Shown piece after piece: positions 6,740-14,380 of a stretch of 17,474 nt of DNA (positions are counted from its first letter, which is position 1; each line of letters opens with the position of its first letter). The stretch covers positions 20,837 to 38,310 of the forward strand of contig DLMX01000045.1 in NCBI GenBank assembly GCA_002479405.1, given 5' to 3'. The position numbers and the translations under genes were made by a program. The DNA comes from Methylophilaceae bacterium UBA7525 (lineage in GTDB: Bacteria > Pseudomonadota > Gammaproteobacteria > Burkholderiales > Methylophilaceae). The notes beneath the pieces were generated by a model, which saw only the letters and a list, made by a program, of their open reading frames with translations, was not told where the DNA came from and ran no database searches.

Positions 6740-7537
6740 CTAATTTCTTTGCGCTTCATTCCCGTGTGATAGCGCCCGCCACATCATCCAGATGCCCACA
6801 ACGATCATGGGCAAGCTGAGCCACTGACCCATACTCAGGTTCAGCGCCAGCAGACCGAGGAAGCTGTCGGGCTCGCGCGTGAATTCGACCAGGAACCTGA
6901 AGCTGCCATAGCCGATGAGAAACAGGCCGGAAACTGCGCCTACCGGCCTTGGCTTGCTCGAATACAGCCAGAGCAGGGCAAACAGCACAATACCTTCCAG
7001 TGCGAACTGATAGAGCTGCGAAGGGTGACGTGCCAGATTGTCGATCTGCGGAAACACCATGCCCCATGGCGCATCCGTAGTGCGGCCCCACAACTCGCCG
7101 TTGATGAAGTTGCCGAGGCGGCCGGCACCCAAGCCTAGCGGTACCAGCGGCGCGACGAAATCCATGATTGCCAGCCAGCGTTTTCCGGTTTTTTTTGCAT
7201 AGAACACCATGGCGACCAGTACGCCGAGAAATCCGCCGTGGAAGGACATGCCGCCCTGCCAGACATAGGCGATTTCCAACGGATGGCTGAGGTAATAGCC
7301 GGGCTGGTAAAACAGCACATAGCCCAGACGGCCACCGATGATCACACCCAGTGCACCGTAGAAAAGGATGTCATCCATCTCCGAGGATTGCCAGCCGGCG
7401 TTGGTCTGCTGTTTGGCGCGGTATCTGCCGAGCAGCAGCACGCTAAGGAAGGCGATCAGGTACATAAGGCCGTACCAGTGGATGGAGATCGGGCCGAGTT
7501 GCAGGGCGACCGGGTCGAATTGCGGGTGTGTCAGCAT
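6740..7537 (-). CDS. lgt: Prolipoprotein diacylglyceryl transferase
   Basis: The 265-residue integral membrane enzyme transfers diacylglycerol from phosphatidylglycerol to the lipobox cysteine of prolipoproteins, the first step of lipoprotein maturation at the inner membrane. The N-terminus (FDPVALQLGPISIHWYGLMY) is typical. His100 in SFHGGFLG and Arg140 in the Lgt signature GAGRLGNFINGELWGR (137-152) correspond to essential residues of E. coli Lgt, and HPSQLYQ at 171-177 is also conserved. About seven membrane spans are visible and the length is normal. It is transcribed alone, divergent from ilvD and convergent with ybdD. A perfect TATAAT lies 67 bases upstream within an inverted repeat. 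Confidence 0.97.
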   Translation of the reverse strand: MLTHPQFDPVALQLGPISIHWYGLMYLIAFLSVLLLGRYRAKQQTNAGWQSSEMDDILFYGALGVIIGGRLGYVLFYQPGYYLSHPLEIAYVWQGGMSFHGGFLGVLVAMVFYAKKTGKRWLAIMDFVAPLVPLGLGAGRLGNFINGELWGRTTDAPWGMVFPQIDNLARHPSQLYQFALEGIVLFALLWLYSSKPRPVGAVSGLFLIGYGSFRFLVEFTREPDSFLGLLALNLSMGQWLSLPMIVVGIWMMWRALSHGNEAQRN

Positions 7538-7593
7538 GAAAAGATGGTCTCGATATTGAATGGACAGGAATAGGATATCCAGTAAATAGGATA

Positions 7594-7618
7594 AAATAAC
7601 TAAATTATAGAGTTATTT
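7594..7618. promoter_or_regulatory. lgt -10 element inside an 8-bp inverted repeat
   Basis: AAATAACT at 7594-7601 and AGTTATTT at 7611-7618 form a perfect inverted repeat around a 9-base spacer. On the - strand the spacer holds a perfect TATAAT (7609-7604) for lgt, though no good -35 is visible. On the + strand the left arm overlaps a TAAAAT (7592-7597) that could serve ilvD. The layout fits an operator covering divergent promoters, or a hairpin in the ilvD leader. Confidence 0.45.
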
Positions 7619-7638
7619 GAAAAAGTTTGAGGTTTCCC

Positions 7639-9489
7639 ATGCCAGTTTATCGTTCCCGCACCACCACTCACGGCCGTAACATGGCCGGCGCACGCGCCCT
7701 CTGGCGTGCCACCGGCATGAAGGACGACGATTTCAGCAAGCCCATCATTGCTATTGCCAACTCCTTTACGCAGTTCGTGCCCGGCCATGTGCACCTGAAG
7801 GATCTCGGTCAACTGGTCGCCCGCGAAATCGAGAAGGCCGGCGGTGTTGCCAAGGAGTTCAACACCATCGCCGTCGATGACGGTATTGCCATGGGCCACG
7901 GCGGCATGCTCTACAGCCTGCCGAGCCGCGACCTGATTGCCGATAGCGTCGAGTACATGGTCAATGCGCATTGCGCCGATGCGCTGGTATGCATCTCCAA
8001 CTGCGACAAGATCACGCCGGGAATGCTGATGGCGGCCCTGCGCCTCAATATCCCGGTGATCTTCGTTTCCGGCGGCCCGATGGAAGCCGGCAAGGTCAAC
8101 TGGAACGGTGAAGTGCGCAAGCTGGATCTGGTCGATGCCATGGTGGAAGCGGCCGACAGCCATGTCAGCGATGCCGATGTAGCTGAGATCGAGCGCTCGG
8201 CCTGTCCGACCTGCGGTTCCTGTTCCGGCATGTTCACCGCCAATTCCATGAACTGCTTGACCGAGGCGCTGGGCCTCAGCCTGCCCGGCAACGGTTCCAC
8301 GCTGGCGACCCATGCGTCACGCAAGCAGTTGTTTCTGCAGGCGGGCCGCACCATCGTCGAACTGGCCAAGCGTTATTACGAGCAGGATGATGAAAGCGTG
8401 CTGCCACGCAATATTGCAACCTTTGCCGCCTTCCAGAATGCCATGAGCCTGGATGTGGCGATGGGTGGATCCACCAATACAGTATTGCATCTCTTGGCCG
8501 CCGCACACGAGGCCGGTGTCGATTTCACGATGAGCGACATCGATGCCATTTCGCGTCGCGTGCCATGTCTTTCCAAGGTGGCACCGGCAACGCAGAAATA
8601 CCATATGGAAGATGTGCACCGTGCCGGCGGCGTCATGGGCATTCTGGCCGAGCTGAACCGCGCCGGCCTGATCCATCAGGAATGTTACACCGTGCATAGC
8701 CCGACCATGGGTGATGCGCTCAAGCGCTGGGATATCATGACGACCAGTGATGAAGAAGCACTCAAGCTCTATCGTGCTGCTCCCGGCGGCATTCAGACCA
8801 CCATCGCTTTCAGTCAGTCCATGTTGTGGCCGGACCTGGATACCGATCGTGCGGAAGGCTGTATCCGTGACAAGGCCCATGCCTATTCACAGGATGGCGG
8901 TCTCGCCGTGTTGCACGGCAACATCGCGCTCGATGGTTGTATTGTCAAGACCGCCGGTGTCGATGACAGCATCCTCAAGTTCACCGGTCGTGCCCGTATC
9001 TTTGAATCGCAAGATGCTGCAGTTGAGGCGATTCTTGCCGATAAGATCATTGCAGGCGACGTTGTGGTGATTCGTTATGAAGGTCCGCGTGGCGGACCCG
9101 GCATGCAGGAGATGCTCTATCCGACCAGTTATCTGAAATCCAAAGGGCTTGGCAAGCAGTGCGCCTTGTTGACCGATGGCAGATTCTCCGGCGGAACCTC
9201 GGGTCTGAGCATCGGCCACGCTTCGCCGGAAGCAGCTGAAGGCGGTGCCATCGGTCTGGTTGAAGAGGGTGACACGATCGAGATCGATATCCCGGAGCGT
9301 CGCATTCATCTTGCCGTTTCGGTGGAAGAGCTGGAGCGCCGCCGTCAGGTGATGGAGGCCAAGGGCTCGCAGGCCTGGAAGCCGCTCAACCGTCAGCGCC
9401 AGGTTTCACCTGCCCTGCGGGCCTATGCGGCAATGAGTACCTCGGCGGCGCGTGGCGCCGTGCGGGATGTTTCACAAATAGAAAAATAA
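7639..9489 (+). CDS. ilvD: Dihydroxy-acid dehydratase
   Basis: This 616-residue enzyme equals E. coli IlvD in length. It dehydrates 2,3-dihydroxy-isovalerate and 2,3-dihydroxy-3-methylvalerate to the keto acids that yield valine, leucine and isoleucine. Cys122 in ISNCDKITPGML and Cys195 in ACPTCGSCSGMF lie at the positions of iron-sulfur ligands, Lys124 follows Cys122, and the C-terminal GRFSGGTSGLSIGHASPEA loop is intact. An in-frame TTG at 7627 could extend the frame by four residues, but ATG 7639 gives the standard MPVYRSRTTTHGRNMAGARA start and has a GAGG site six bases ahead. It is divergent from lgt and is followed after 54 bases by the mutarotase gene. Confidence 0.98.
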   Translation: MPVYRSRTTTHGRNMAGARALWRATGMKDDDFSKPIIAIANSFTQFVPGHVHLKDLGQLVAREIEKAGGVAKEFNTIAVDDGIAMGHGGMLYSLPSRDLIADSVEYMVNAHCADALVCISNCDKITPGMLMAALRLNIPVIFVSGGPMEAGKVNWNGEVRKLDLVDAMVEAADSHVSDADVAEIERSACPTCGSCSGMFTANSMNCLTEALGLSLPGNGSTLATHASRKQLFLQAGRTIVELAKRYYEQDDESVLPRNIATFAAFQNAMSLDVAMGGSTNTVLHLLAAAHEAGVDFTMSDIDAISRRVPCLSKVAPATQKYHMEDVHRAGGVMGILAELNRAGLIHQECYTVHSPTMGDALKRWDIMTTSDEEALKLYRAAPGGIQTTIAFSQSMLWPDLDTDRAEGCIRDKAHAYSQDGGLAVLHGNIALDGCIVKTAGVDDSILKFTGRARIFESQDAAVEAILADKIIAGDVVVIRYEGPRGGPGMQEMLYPTSYLKSKGLGKQCALLTDGRFSGGTSGLSIGHASPEAAEGGAIGLVEEGDTIEIDIPERRIHLAVSVEELERRRQVMEAKGSQAWKPLNRQRQVSPALRAYAAMSTSAARGAVRDVSQIEK

Positions 9490-9508
9490 CAAGAATATCT
9501 TGAATATC

Positions 9509-9521
9509 AATACTGAGTATT
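9509..9521. promoter_or_regulatory. Short palindrome in the ilvD-mutarotase gap
   Basis: AATACTGAGTATT is a 6-bp inverted repeat around one central base, 23 bases before the mutarotase ATG. It has no T-run, so it is not a terminator. It may be an operator or chance. Confidence 0.25.
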
Positions 9522-9543
9522 TGGTCAGGGAACTGGGGACACT

Positions 9544-10461
9544 ATGAGCTCGCTTCAATTGGTCGAAAAGGATATCCAGCTGGATCCGCACGTCAGCTTC
9601 TTTCTGGATGCGAATGGACTTAAATTTCTGGATATCGACAACGATTTCGCCACTGCGAGAATCGCCATGCAGGGTGCCCATGTCATGTCATGGCAGCCAA
9701 AACATGAAACCGAGCCTGTGCTCTGGTTATCGGATCATGCCCGCTATATTCATGGCCGCTCGATACGTGGCGGCGTGCCGATCTGCTGGCCCTGGTTCGG
9801 AGCACATCCTACGGATAGCACGCTCTGTCCGCATGGCTTTGCCCGGGTCATGCCCTGGGATCTGATTGAATCCAGTACGCTGGAAAACGGTGCTACCCGT
9901 CTGGTGCTGCAAATCATCAATACGCCGGTGGCGCAGAAGCAGCTGTCCTATCCCTATGCGCTGACCCTGACCATCGATGTCGGCGATACGCTGAAAATGG
10001 CTCTGTCGACGACCAATCGGGGTAACCAGCCATTCATGATCGGTGAAGCTCTACATACCTATTTCAATGTGAGCGATGTTGAACAGATTGCGCTGAGTGG
10101 TCTGGAAGGCGTCGAGTATTCGGACAAGGTACTGAACTATGACCGTTATACACAGCAGGGTATGGTCAGGTTCAATGGCGAATTCGATCGTGTCTATGTC
10201 AACACCAGGGATGTTTGCGTGATTGAGGATCCGGGATTCAACCGCATCATCAGTATTGCCAAATCGGGCAGCAATACCACGGTGATCTGGACACCATGGG
10301 AAGAGAAAGCTCATCAGCTGGGCGACATGGGCAATGATGACAGCTGGCGTCACATGATCTGTGTCGAATCGGCCAATGCGCTGGAAAATATGGTCATGAT
10401 TCCGCCGAACCAGACGCATACCCTGGAAATTGAATACGGGACGCAGCCTCTGGAACGCTAA
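9544..10461 (+). CDS. D-hexose-6-phosphate mutarotase (YeaD type)
   Basis: The protein has 305 residues and belongs to the aldose 1-epimerase superfamily, YeaD branch, which interconverts alpha and beta anomers of glucose 6-phosphate and similar sugars in the cytoplasm. Visible family motifs are SIRGGVPICWPWFGAH (73-88), HGFAR (97-101), GEALHTYFNV with His171 as the probable acid, and ICVESAN with Glu275 as the probable base. There is no signal peptide. The start has a GGGG site seven bases ahead. The stop codon overlaps the start of the next gene by one base (TAATG), so the two are probably coupled. A mutarotase fits the ribulose monophosphate cycle of methylotrophs, in which hexose 6-phosphates are central; that link is inferred. 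Confidence 0.92.
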   Translation: MSSLQLVEKDIQLDPHVSFFLDANGLKFLDIDNDFATARIAMQGAHVMSWQPKHETEPVLWLSDHARYIHGRSIRGGVPICWPWFGAHPTDSTLCPHGFARVMPWDLIESSTLENGATRLVLQIINTPVAQKQLSYPYALTLTIDVGDTLKMALSTTNRGNQPFMIGEALHTYFNVSDVEQIALSGLEGVEYSDKVLNYDRYTQQGMVRFNGEFDRVYVNTRDVCVIEDPGFNRIISIAKSGSNTTVIWTPWEEKAHQLGDMGNDDSWRHMICVESANALENMVMIPPNQTHTLEIEYGTQPLER

Positions 10462-12485
10462 TGCCTAACCGACTTGAGGCTGAGACCAGTCCCTACCTTT
10501 TGCAGCATGCCGGCAATCCGGTCGACTGGTATCCCTGGGGTGAGGAAGCGCTCAAGTTGGCCAAACAACTGGACAAGCCGATTCTGTTGTCGATCGGCTA
10601 TTCCGCCTGTCACTGGTGCCATGTCATGGCGCACGAGTCGTTTGAAGACGATGAAGTCGCGGCAGTCATGAACCGGCATTTCATCAATATCAAGGTCGAT
10701 CGCGAGGAACGGCCGGATATCGACCAGATCTACCAGACAGCCCACCAGATGTTGTCGCAAGGCAATGGCGGCTGGCCGCTGACCGTGTTTCTGACGCCGG
10801 ATCAGCAGCCATTCTTCAGCGGCACCTATTTCCCCAAAACGCCGCGTTATCAGCTACCCGCATTTCCTGATCTGGTCCGCCACATCGCCGAGTTCTATCA
10901 TCAGCGCAAAGACGATCTGGCAGAGCAGAACCATCAATTGATGCAGGCCATGGCGCGCACGGTGCCGACCGCCAGTCATGAGTTGACGGCAGGCGAGGAT
11001 GCGCTGAGGCTGGGCTTCGAACAGCTCCGGGGTACTTTCGATTTCACCTATGGCGGTTTTGGCACAGCCCCCAAGTTCCCCAACCATGCCGACATCGCAT
11101 TATTGTTGCGTGCGGCTCATGCCGGCAATACCGAGGCCGGCAACATGGCATCGCAGATGCTGCAGAGCATGGCGGCCGGCGGCATCTATGATCATCTGGG
11201 TGGCGGTTTCTGCCGTTACAGCGTCGATGAGCGTTGGGCCATTCCGCATTTCGAGAAAATGCTCTATGACAACGGGCAGTTACTCAGCCTTTATGCCGAT
11301 GGCTGGCAGTTGCTTGAGGATAAAGCTGGCCCACTGGCGCAACGCTTTGTTTCCGTGATCGAGGAAACCATGGGCTGGCTCTTGCGCGAGATGCGCTCGC
11401 CGGCAGGTGCATTCTATTCATCGCTGGATGCCGACTCGCTCAATTCGCAGGGCAAGAGCGAAGAAGGCCGTTTCTACGTCTGGCAGCGTGACGAAGTGCG
11501 CGAATTGCTGACGCCTGAAGAATATGCAGTCGCAGCGCGCTGTCTGGGCCTCGACCGTAAAGCCAATTTTGAAGGGCATGACTGGCATCTTTTCCGGGCT
11601 GCGGAGCCAGAGGACGATGAGGTGGCGCTGTTACAGAGTGCAAAGGCCAAGTTGTTTGCCGTCCGTGAAAAGCGCATTCGTCCGGGTCGTGATGACAAAC
11701 TGCTGACCAGCTGGAATGCGCTGGCGATCAAGGGTATCGCACGCGCGGCCCGCGTGCTGGAGCGGCCGGACTGGATAGCCGTGGCTCAGCAGGCACTGGA
11801 TTTCGTTCGGGACAGGCTATGGGTCGATGGGCGGCTGCTCGCCACCTGCAAGGATGAAACTGCTCATCTCAACGCCTATCTGGATGACTATGCCTTCCTG
11901 CTTGATGCCCTGCTGGAACTCATGCAGGCGGATTATCGCGAGCAGGATATGCGCTTCGCCCGTGAGTTGGCAGATGTGCTGCTGGCCGGGTTCGAGAGCG
12001 ATATCGGCGGCTTTTATTTCACCAGTCACAGCCATGAGGTGCTGATTCATCGCCCCAAACAGGCCTATGACAATGCGACTCCAAGCGGCAATGGCATTGC
12101 AGCGGTCTCCTTGCAACGGTTGGGCCATGTGCTCGCAGAGCCCCGTTATCTGCAGTCGGCTGAAAATACCTTGAGGGCTTTCGACCGGGTATTGCTGCGG
12201 AGTCCTGCCGCATGCCCCAGTTTGTTGCTGGCGCTGGAAGAGTTTCTGCGTCCGCCCACTGTTTTGATATTGCGCGGTGCTGCCGGCCGGATGGCTGTAT
12301 GGAAAAGCCGGTTGAATCAGGATTATCAGCCGCATGTTCTCTGTTTCGTACTGGATGAGTCAGTGGGCCAGTTGCCGCCGACCCTTGTTCGCGAATTCAA
12401 GAATGATGTCAACGCATGGGTATGTCGTGGCGTTGAGTGTATGCCCGCGATAGACCGTCTGGAAGTTTTGCTGGAAAACCTGTAA
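10461..12485 (+). CDS. DUF255 thioredoxin-fold protein, YyaL/SPATA20 family
   Basis: A 674-residue soluble protein. The N-terminal domain opens NRLEAETSPYLLQHAGNPVDW (residues 3-23) and carries a CHWC redox-type motif at 50-53, KVDREERPDID and GNGGWPLTVFLTPD, the classic DUF255 thioredoxin-like region. The rest is an alpha-helical toroid related to the six-hairpin glycosidase and N-acylglucosamine 2-epimerase folds, with conserved stretches HLGGGFCRYSVDERWAIPHF, KLLTSWNALAIKG and ATPSGNGIAA. The length is normal for the family. Biochemical function is not established; homologues include Bacillus YyaL and mammalian SPATA20. Its ATG shares one base with the mutarotase stop, so it is translated with a sugar-phosphate enzyme. 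No terminator is apparent between its stop and the cytochrome leader. Confidence 0.93.
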   Translation: MPNRLEAETSPYLLQHAGNPVDWYPWGEEALKLAKQLDKPILLSIGYSACHWCHVMAHESFEDDEVAAVMNRHFINIKVDREERPDIDQIYQTAHQMLSQGNGGWPLTVFLTPDQQPFFSGTYFPKTPRYQLPAFPDLVRHIAEFYHQRKDDLAEQNHQLMQAMARTVPTASHELTAGEDALRLGFEQLRGTFDFTYGGFGTAPKFPNHADIALLLRAAHAGNTEAGNMASQMLQSMAAGGIYDHLGGGFCRYSVDERWAIPHFEKMLYDNGQLLSLYADGWQLLEDKAGPLAQRFVSVIEETMGWLLREMRSPAGAFYSSLDADSLNSQGKSEEGRFYVWQRDEVRELLTPEEYAVAARCLGLDRKANFEGHDWHLFRAAEPEDDEVALLQSAKAKLFAVREKRIRPGRDDKLLTSWNALAIKGIARAARVLERPDWIAVAQQALDFVRDRLWVDGRLLATCKDETAHLNAYLDDYAFLLDALLELMQADYREQDMRFARELADVLLAGFESDIGGFYFTSHSHEVLIHRPKQAYDNATPSGNGIAAVSLQRLGHVLAEPRYLQSAENTLRAFDRVLLRSPAACPSLLLALEEFLRPPTVLILRGAAGRMAVWKSRLNQDYQPHVLCFVLDESVGQLPPTLVREFKNDVNAWVCRGVECMPAIDRLEVLLENL

Positions 12486-12497
12486 CGCCGGCTGGAC

Positions 12498-12539
12498 TTG
12501 ATTTAAGTCATTCTCAGAACCTCCAAACATGGGTATCAT
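12498..12539 (+). promoter_or_regulatory. Candidate FNR-type class II promoter of the cytochrome c gene
   Basis: TTGAT-TTAA-GTCAT at 12498-12511 matches the FNR/ANR box TTGAY-N4-RTCAA in nine of ten conserved positions. A TATCAT (-10, one mismatch to TATAAT) lies at 12534-12539. A start 7 bases after the -10 (12546) places the box centre at -41.5, exactly the class II activator position. There is no good -35, as expected for such promoters. Confidence 0.5.
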
Positions 12540-12579
12540 TCGAATGTTGCAACTGTAGTAAACGATTGTATTTGAATTA

Positions 12580-12595
12580 TTTAAGACGTCTTAAA
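12580..12595. promoter_or_regulatory. 16-bp perfect palindrome in the cytochrome c leader
   Basis: TTTAAGACGTCTTAAA is perfectly self-complementary with no spacer and ends 22 bases before the start codon, just ahead of the AAGGAG ribosome binding site. With no loop bases the RNA hairpin would be strained, so a dimeric-protein binding site is more likely. Confidence 0.45.
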
Positions 12596-12617
12596 AGATC
12601 GAGTTGAAGGAGATAGC

Positions 12618-12938
12618 ATGAAAGCAACAATCATGACGATTGCCGCTGCCGGTACCTTGATGCTGGCCGCACAGGCAAACGCGGCAGATCCGGCTGAAGC
12701 TCTGGCACAAAAGAGCGGTTGTCTGGCTTGTCACAGTGTTTCTCAAAAGGTATTGGGCCCAAGCTACAAGGACATCGCGGCCAAGTACAAGGGTGACAAG
12801 ACAGCTGAAGCCAAGTTGGTCGATAAAGTCAAAAAGGGCGGTAGTGGTGTCTGGGGTCCTATTCCGATGCCTGCCAACAGCCCGCAAGTGAAAGACGAAG
12901 ATATCAAGACTATCGTTCAGTGGATCCTGAAGATGTAA
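12618..12938 (+). CDS. Periplasmic class I cytochrome c (c551/c552 type)
   Basis: The 106-residue precursor has a signal peptide (residues 1-22, cleavage likely after AQANA) and an 84-residue mature protein, the size of cytochrome c551/c552. The haem motif CLACH is at 35-39 and the sixth ligand is probably Met84 in GPIPMPANSP. The LGPSYKDIAAKYKG segment and the final helix IKTIVQWILKM are typical of this family. It should carry electrons in the periplasm, for example to a terminal oxidase or from a PQQ dehydrogenase; the partner is not shown by the sequence. A strong AAGGAG site fixes the start. It is a single-gene unit with its own candidate promoter and a terminator. Confidence 0.95.
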   Translation: MKATIMTIAAAGTLMLAAQANAADPAEALAQKSGCLACHSVSQKVLGPSYKDIAAKYKGDKTAEAKLVDKVKKGGSGVWGPIPMPANSPQVKDEDIKTIVQWILKM

Positions 12939-12970
12939 TTGATGACAGACTATAGCGGTCTGTAGCAGCA

Positions 12971-12997
12971 AAGCCAGTCCAAAAGACTGGCTTTTTT
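12971..12997 (+). terminator. Rho-independent terminator after the cytochrome c gene
   Basis: A perfect 9-bp stem, AAGCCAGTC, loop CAAAA, GACTGGCTT, runs into a T-tract, 32 bases after the cytochrome stop. The - strand side lacks a good T-run, so it mainly ends the cytochrome transcript, although the NSS transporter gene converges on it. Confidence 0.92.
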
Positions 12998-13018
12998 ATT
13001 GTCTGAGTTTGGGGATAT

Positions 13019-14380
13019 CTAGCTGCCGATGAGGCCGATCATTGACAGAAAGATGATGGCGATGGCGAGCGGCGAAATGTAACGGATGATGAAGCGCCAG
13101 ACAGCGTAAGCGCGCGCTTGCAGGTCGAGCTCCTCTCGTACGTGCTGCGTGCGCATGACCCAGCCGGCGAACAGTGCCATCATGAGACCGCCCAGCGGCA
13201 GCAGGATGGTCGTCGTCAGTTTGTCCAGGGTGTCGAAGATGCCGAGTCCAAAGACGATCTGTACGTCCTGCCAGATATTGAAGGATAACAACACGCTGAT
13301 GCCCAGCAGCCAAGTACAGAAGCCGATCAGGCAGGCGGCTGAGGCGCGTGAAACACTTGTATTCTCGGTAATCCAGGCGGTAGCCGGTTCGATCAGCGAG
13401 ATCGAAGATGTCCAGGCAGCGAAGGTGACCAGGATGAAAAACAGTGAGCCGACCACTTGCCCGCCCCACATCTGCCCGAATGCCAGTGGCAAGGTCTGAA
13501 AAATGAGACCGGGGCCGGCACTCGGGTCCAGTTGATGTTCGAATACCAGCGCGTAGATGGTGAGGCCGGCCAGCAGGGCAACCAGCGTATCGGCGATGGC
13601 AATGTAGAACGAGGTGCGGGCGATGGAGACATGGCGCTGCAGATAGGAGCCGTAGACCATGACTGCGCCTATGCCGAGACTGAGGGAGAAGAAGGCATGG
13701 CCGAGCGCTGCCAGCGCAGCCTCCGGAGTGACCTTGGAGAAGTCCGGTGTGAACATGAAATCAAGTGCGCGGCCGAAGTCGCCCTTGACCATGCTGTAGA
13801 TCAGTAGCAATAAAAGAATCGTGAACAGCGAAGGCATGAGGATCTTGCTGGCTTTTTCGAGGCCGTGATTGACGCCGCGGGCCACCACCCAAACGGTCAT
13901 GGCCGTGAATACCGTGTGCCAGAGCAGCAGGGATGCCGGCGAGGCGAGCAGATCGCTGAACATGCGGCCGATGGCACTGCTGTCGGCGCCGTCAAAATCG
14001 CCGGCTACGGCATGTGCGATGTAACGGATGACCCAGCCGCCGATGACGCTGTAGAAAATCAGTATCAGCACCCCGGTCAGTACACCGATCAACCCGACCC
14101 AGCGCCAGTGCGGAGATGCCGATGCCTCGCGCGCGAGAAGCAGCATGCCGTCCGCCGGGTTCTTCTGGGCGCGGCGGCCGAGCATGATTTCGCACATCAT
14201 GAGCGGGATGCCGACCAGCAGGATGCAGCCGAGAAAAACCAGCACGAAGGCGCTACCACCATTGACGCCGGTCATGTAGGGAAATTTCCAGATGTTGCCG
14301 AGACCGATGGCAGACCCGGCAGTAGCCAGGACAAAGGTCCAGCGATTGCTCCAGGCGCTTCTGCTGCTCGGTTCGTTCAT
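13019..14380 (-). CDS. Sodium-dependent transporter, NSS (neurotransmitter:sodium symporter) family
   Basis: This 453-residue polytopic membrane protein is of the LeuT/Tyt1 family, which takes up amino acids with sodium. The first helix carries FVLATAGSAIGLGNIWKFPY (16-35), the unwound sodium and substrate site of the fold, followed by NGGSAFVLVFLG and MMCEIMLGRR. The protein is slightly shorter than LeuT (about 515), as in the 11-helix bacterial members. The substrate cannot be read from the sequence. Its ATG overlaps the stop of the upstream AGCS gene as ATGA and there is only a weak ribosome binding site, so translation probably depends on that gene. Confidence 0.93.
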   Translation of the reverse strand: MNEPSSRSAWSNRWTFVLATAGSAIGLGNIWKFPYMTGVNGGSAFVLVFLGCILLVGIPLMMCEIMLGRRAQKNPADGMLLLAREASASPHWRWVGLIGVLTGVLILIFYSVIGGWVIRYIAHAVAGDFDGADSSAIGRMFSDLLASPASLLLWHTVFTAMTVWVVARGVNHGLEKASKILMPSLFTILLLLLIYSMVKGDFGRALDFMFTPDFSKVTPEAALAALGHAFFSLSLGIGAVMVYGSYLQRHVSIARTSFYIAIADTLVALLAGLTIYALVFEHQLDPSAGPGLIFQTLPLAFGQMWGGQVVGSLFFILVTFAAWTSSISLIEPATAWITENTSVSRASAACLIGFCTWLLGISVLLSFNIWQDVQIVFGLGIFDTLDKLTTTILLPLGGLMMALFAGWVMRTQHVREELDLQARAYAVWRFIIRYISPLAIAIIFLSMIGLIGS

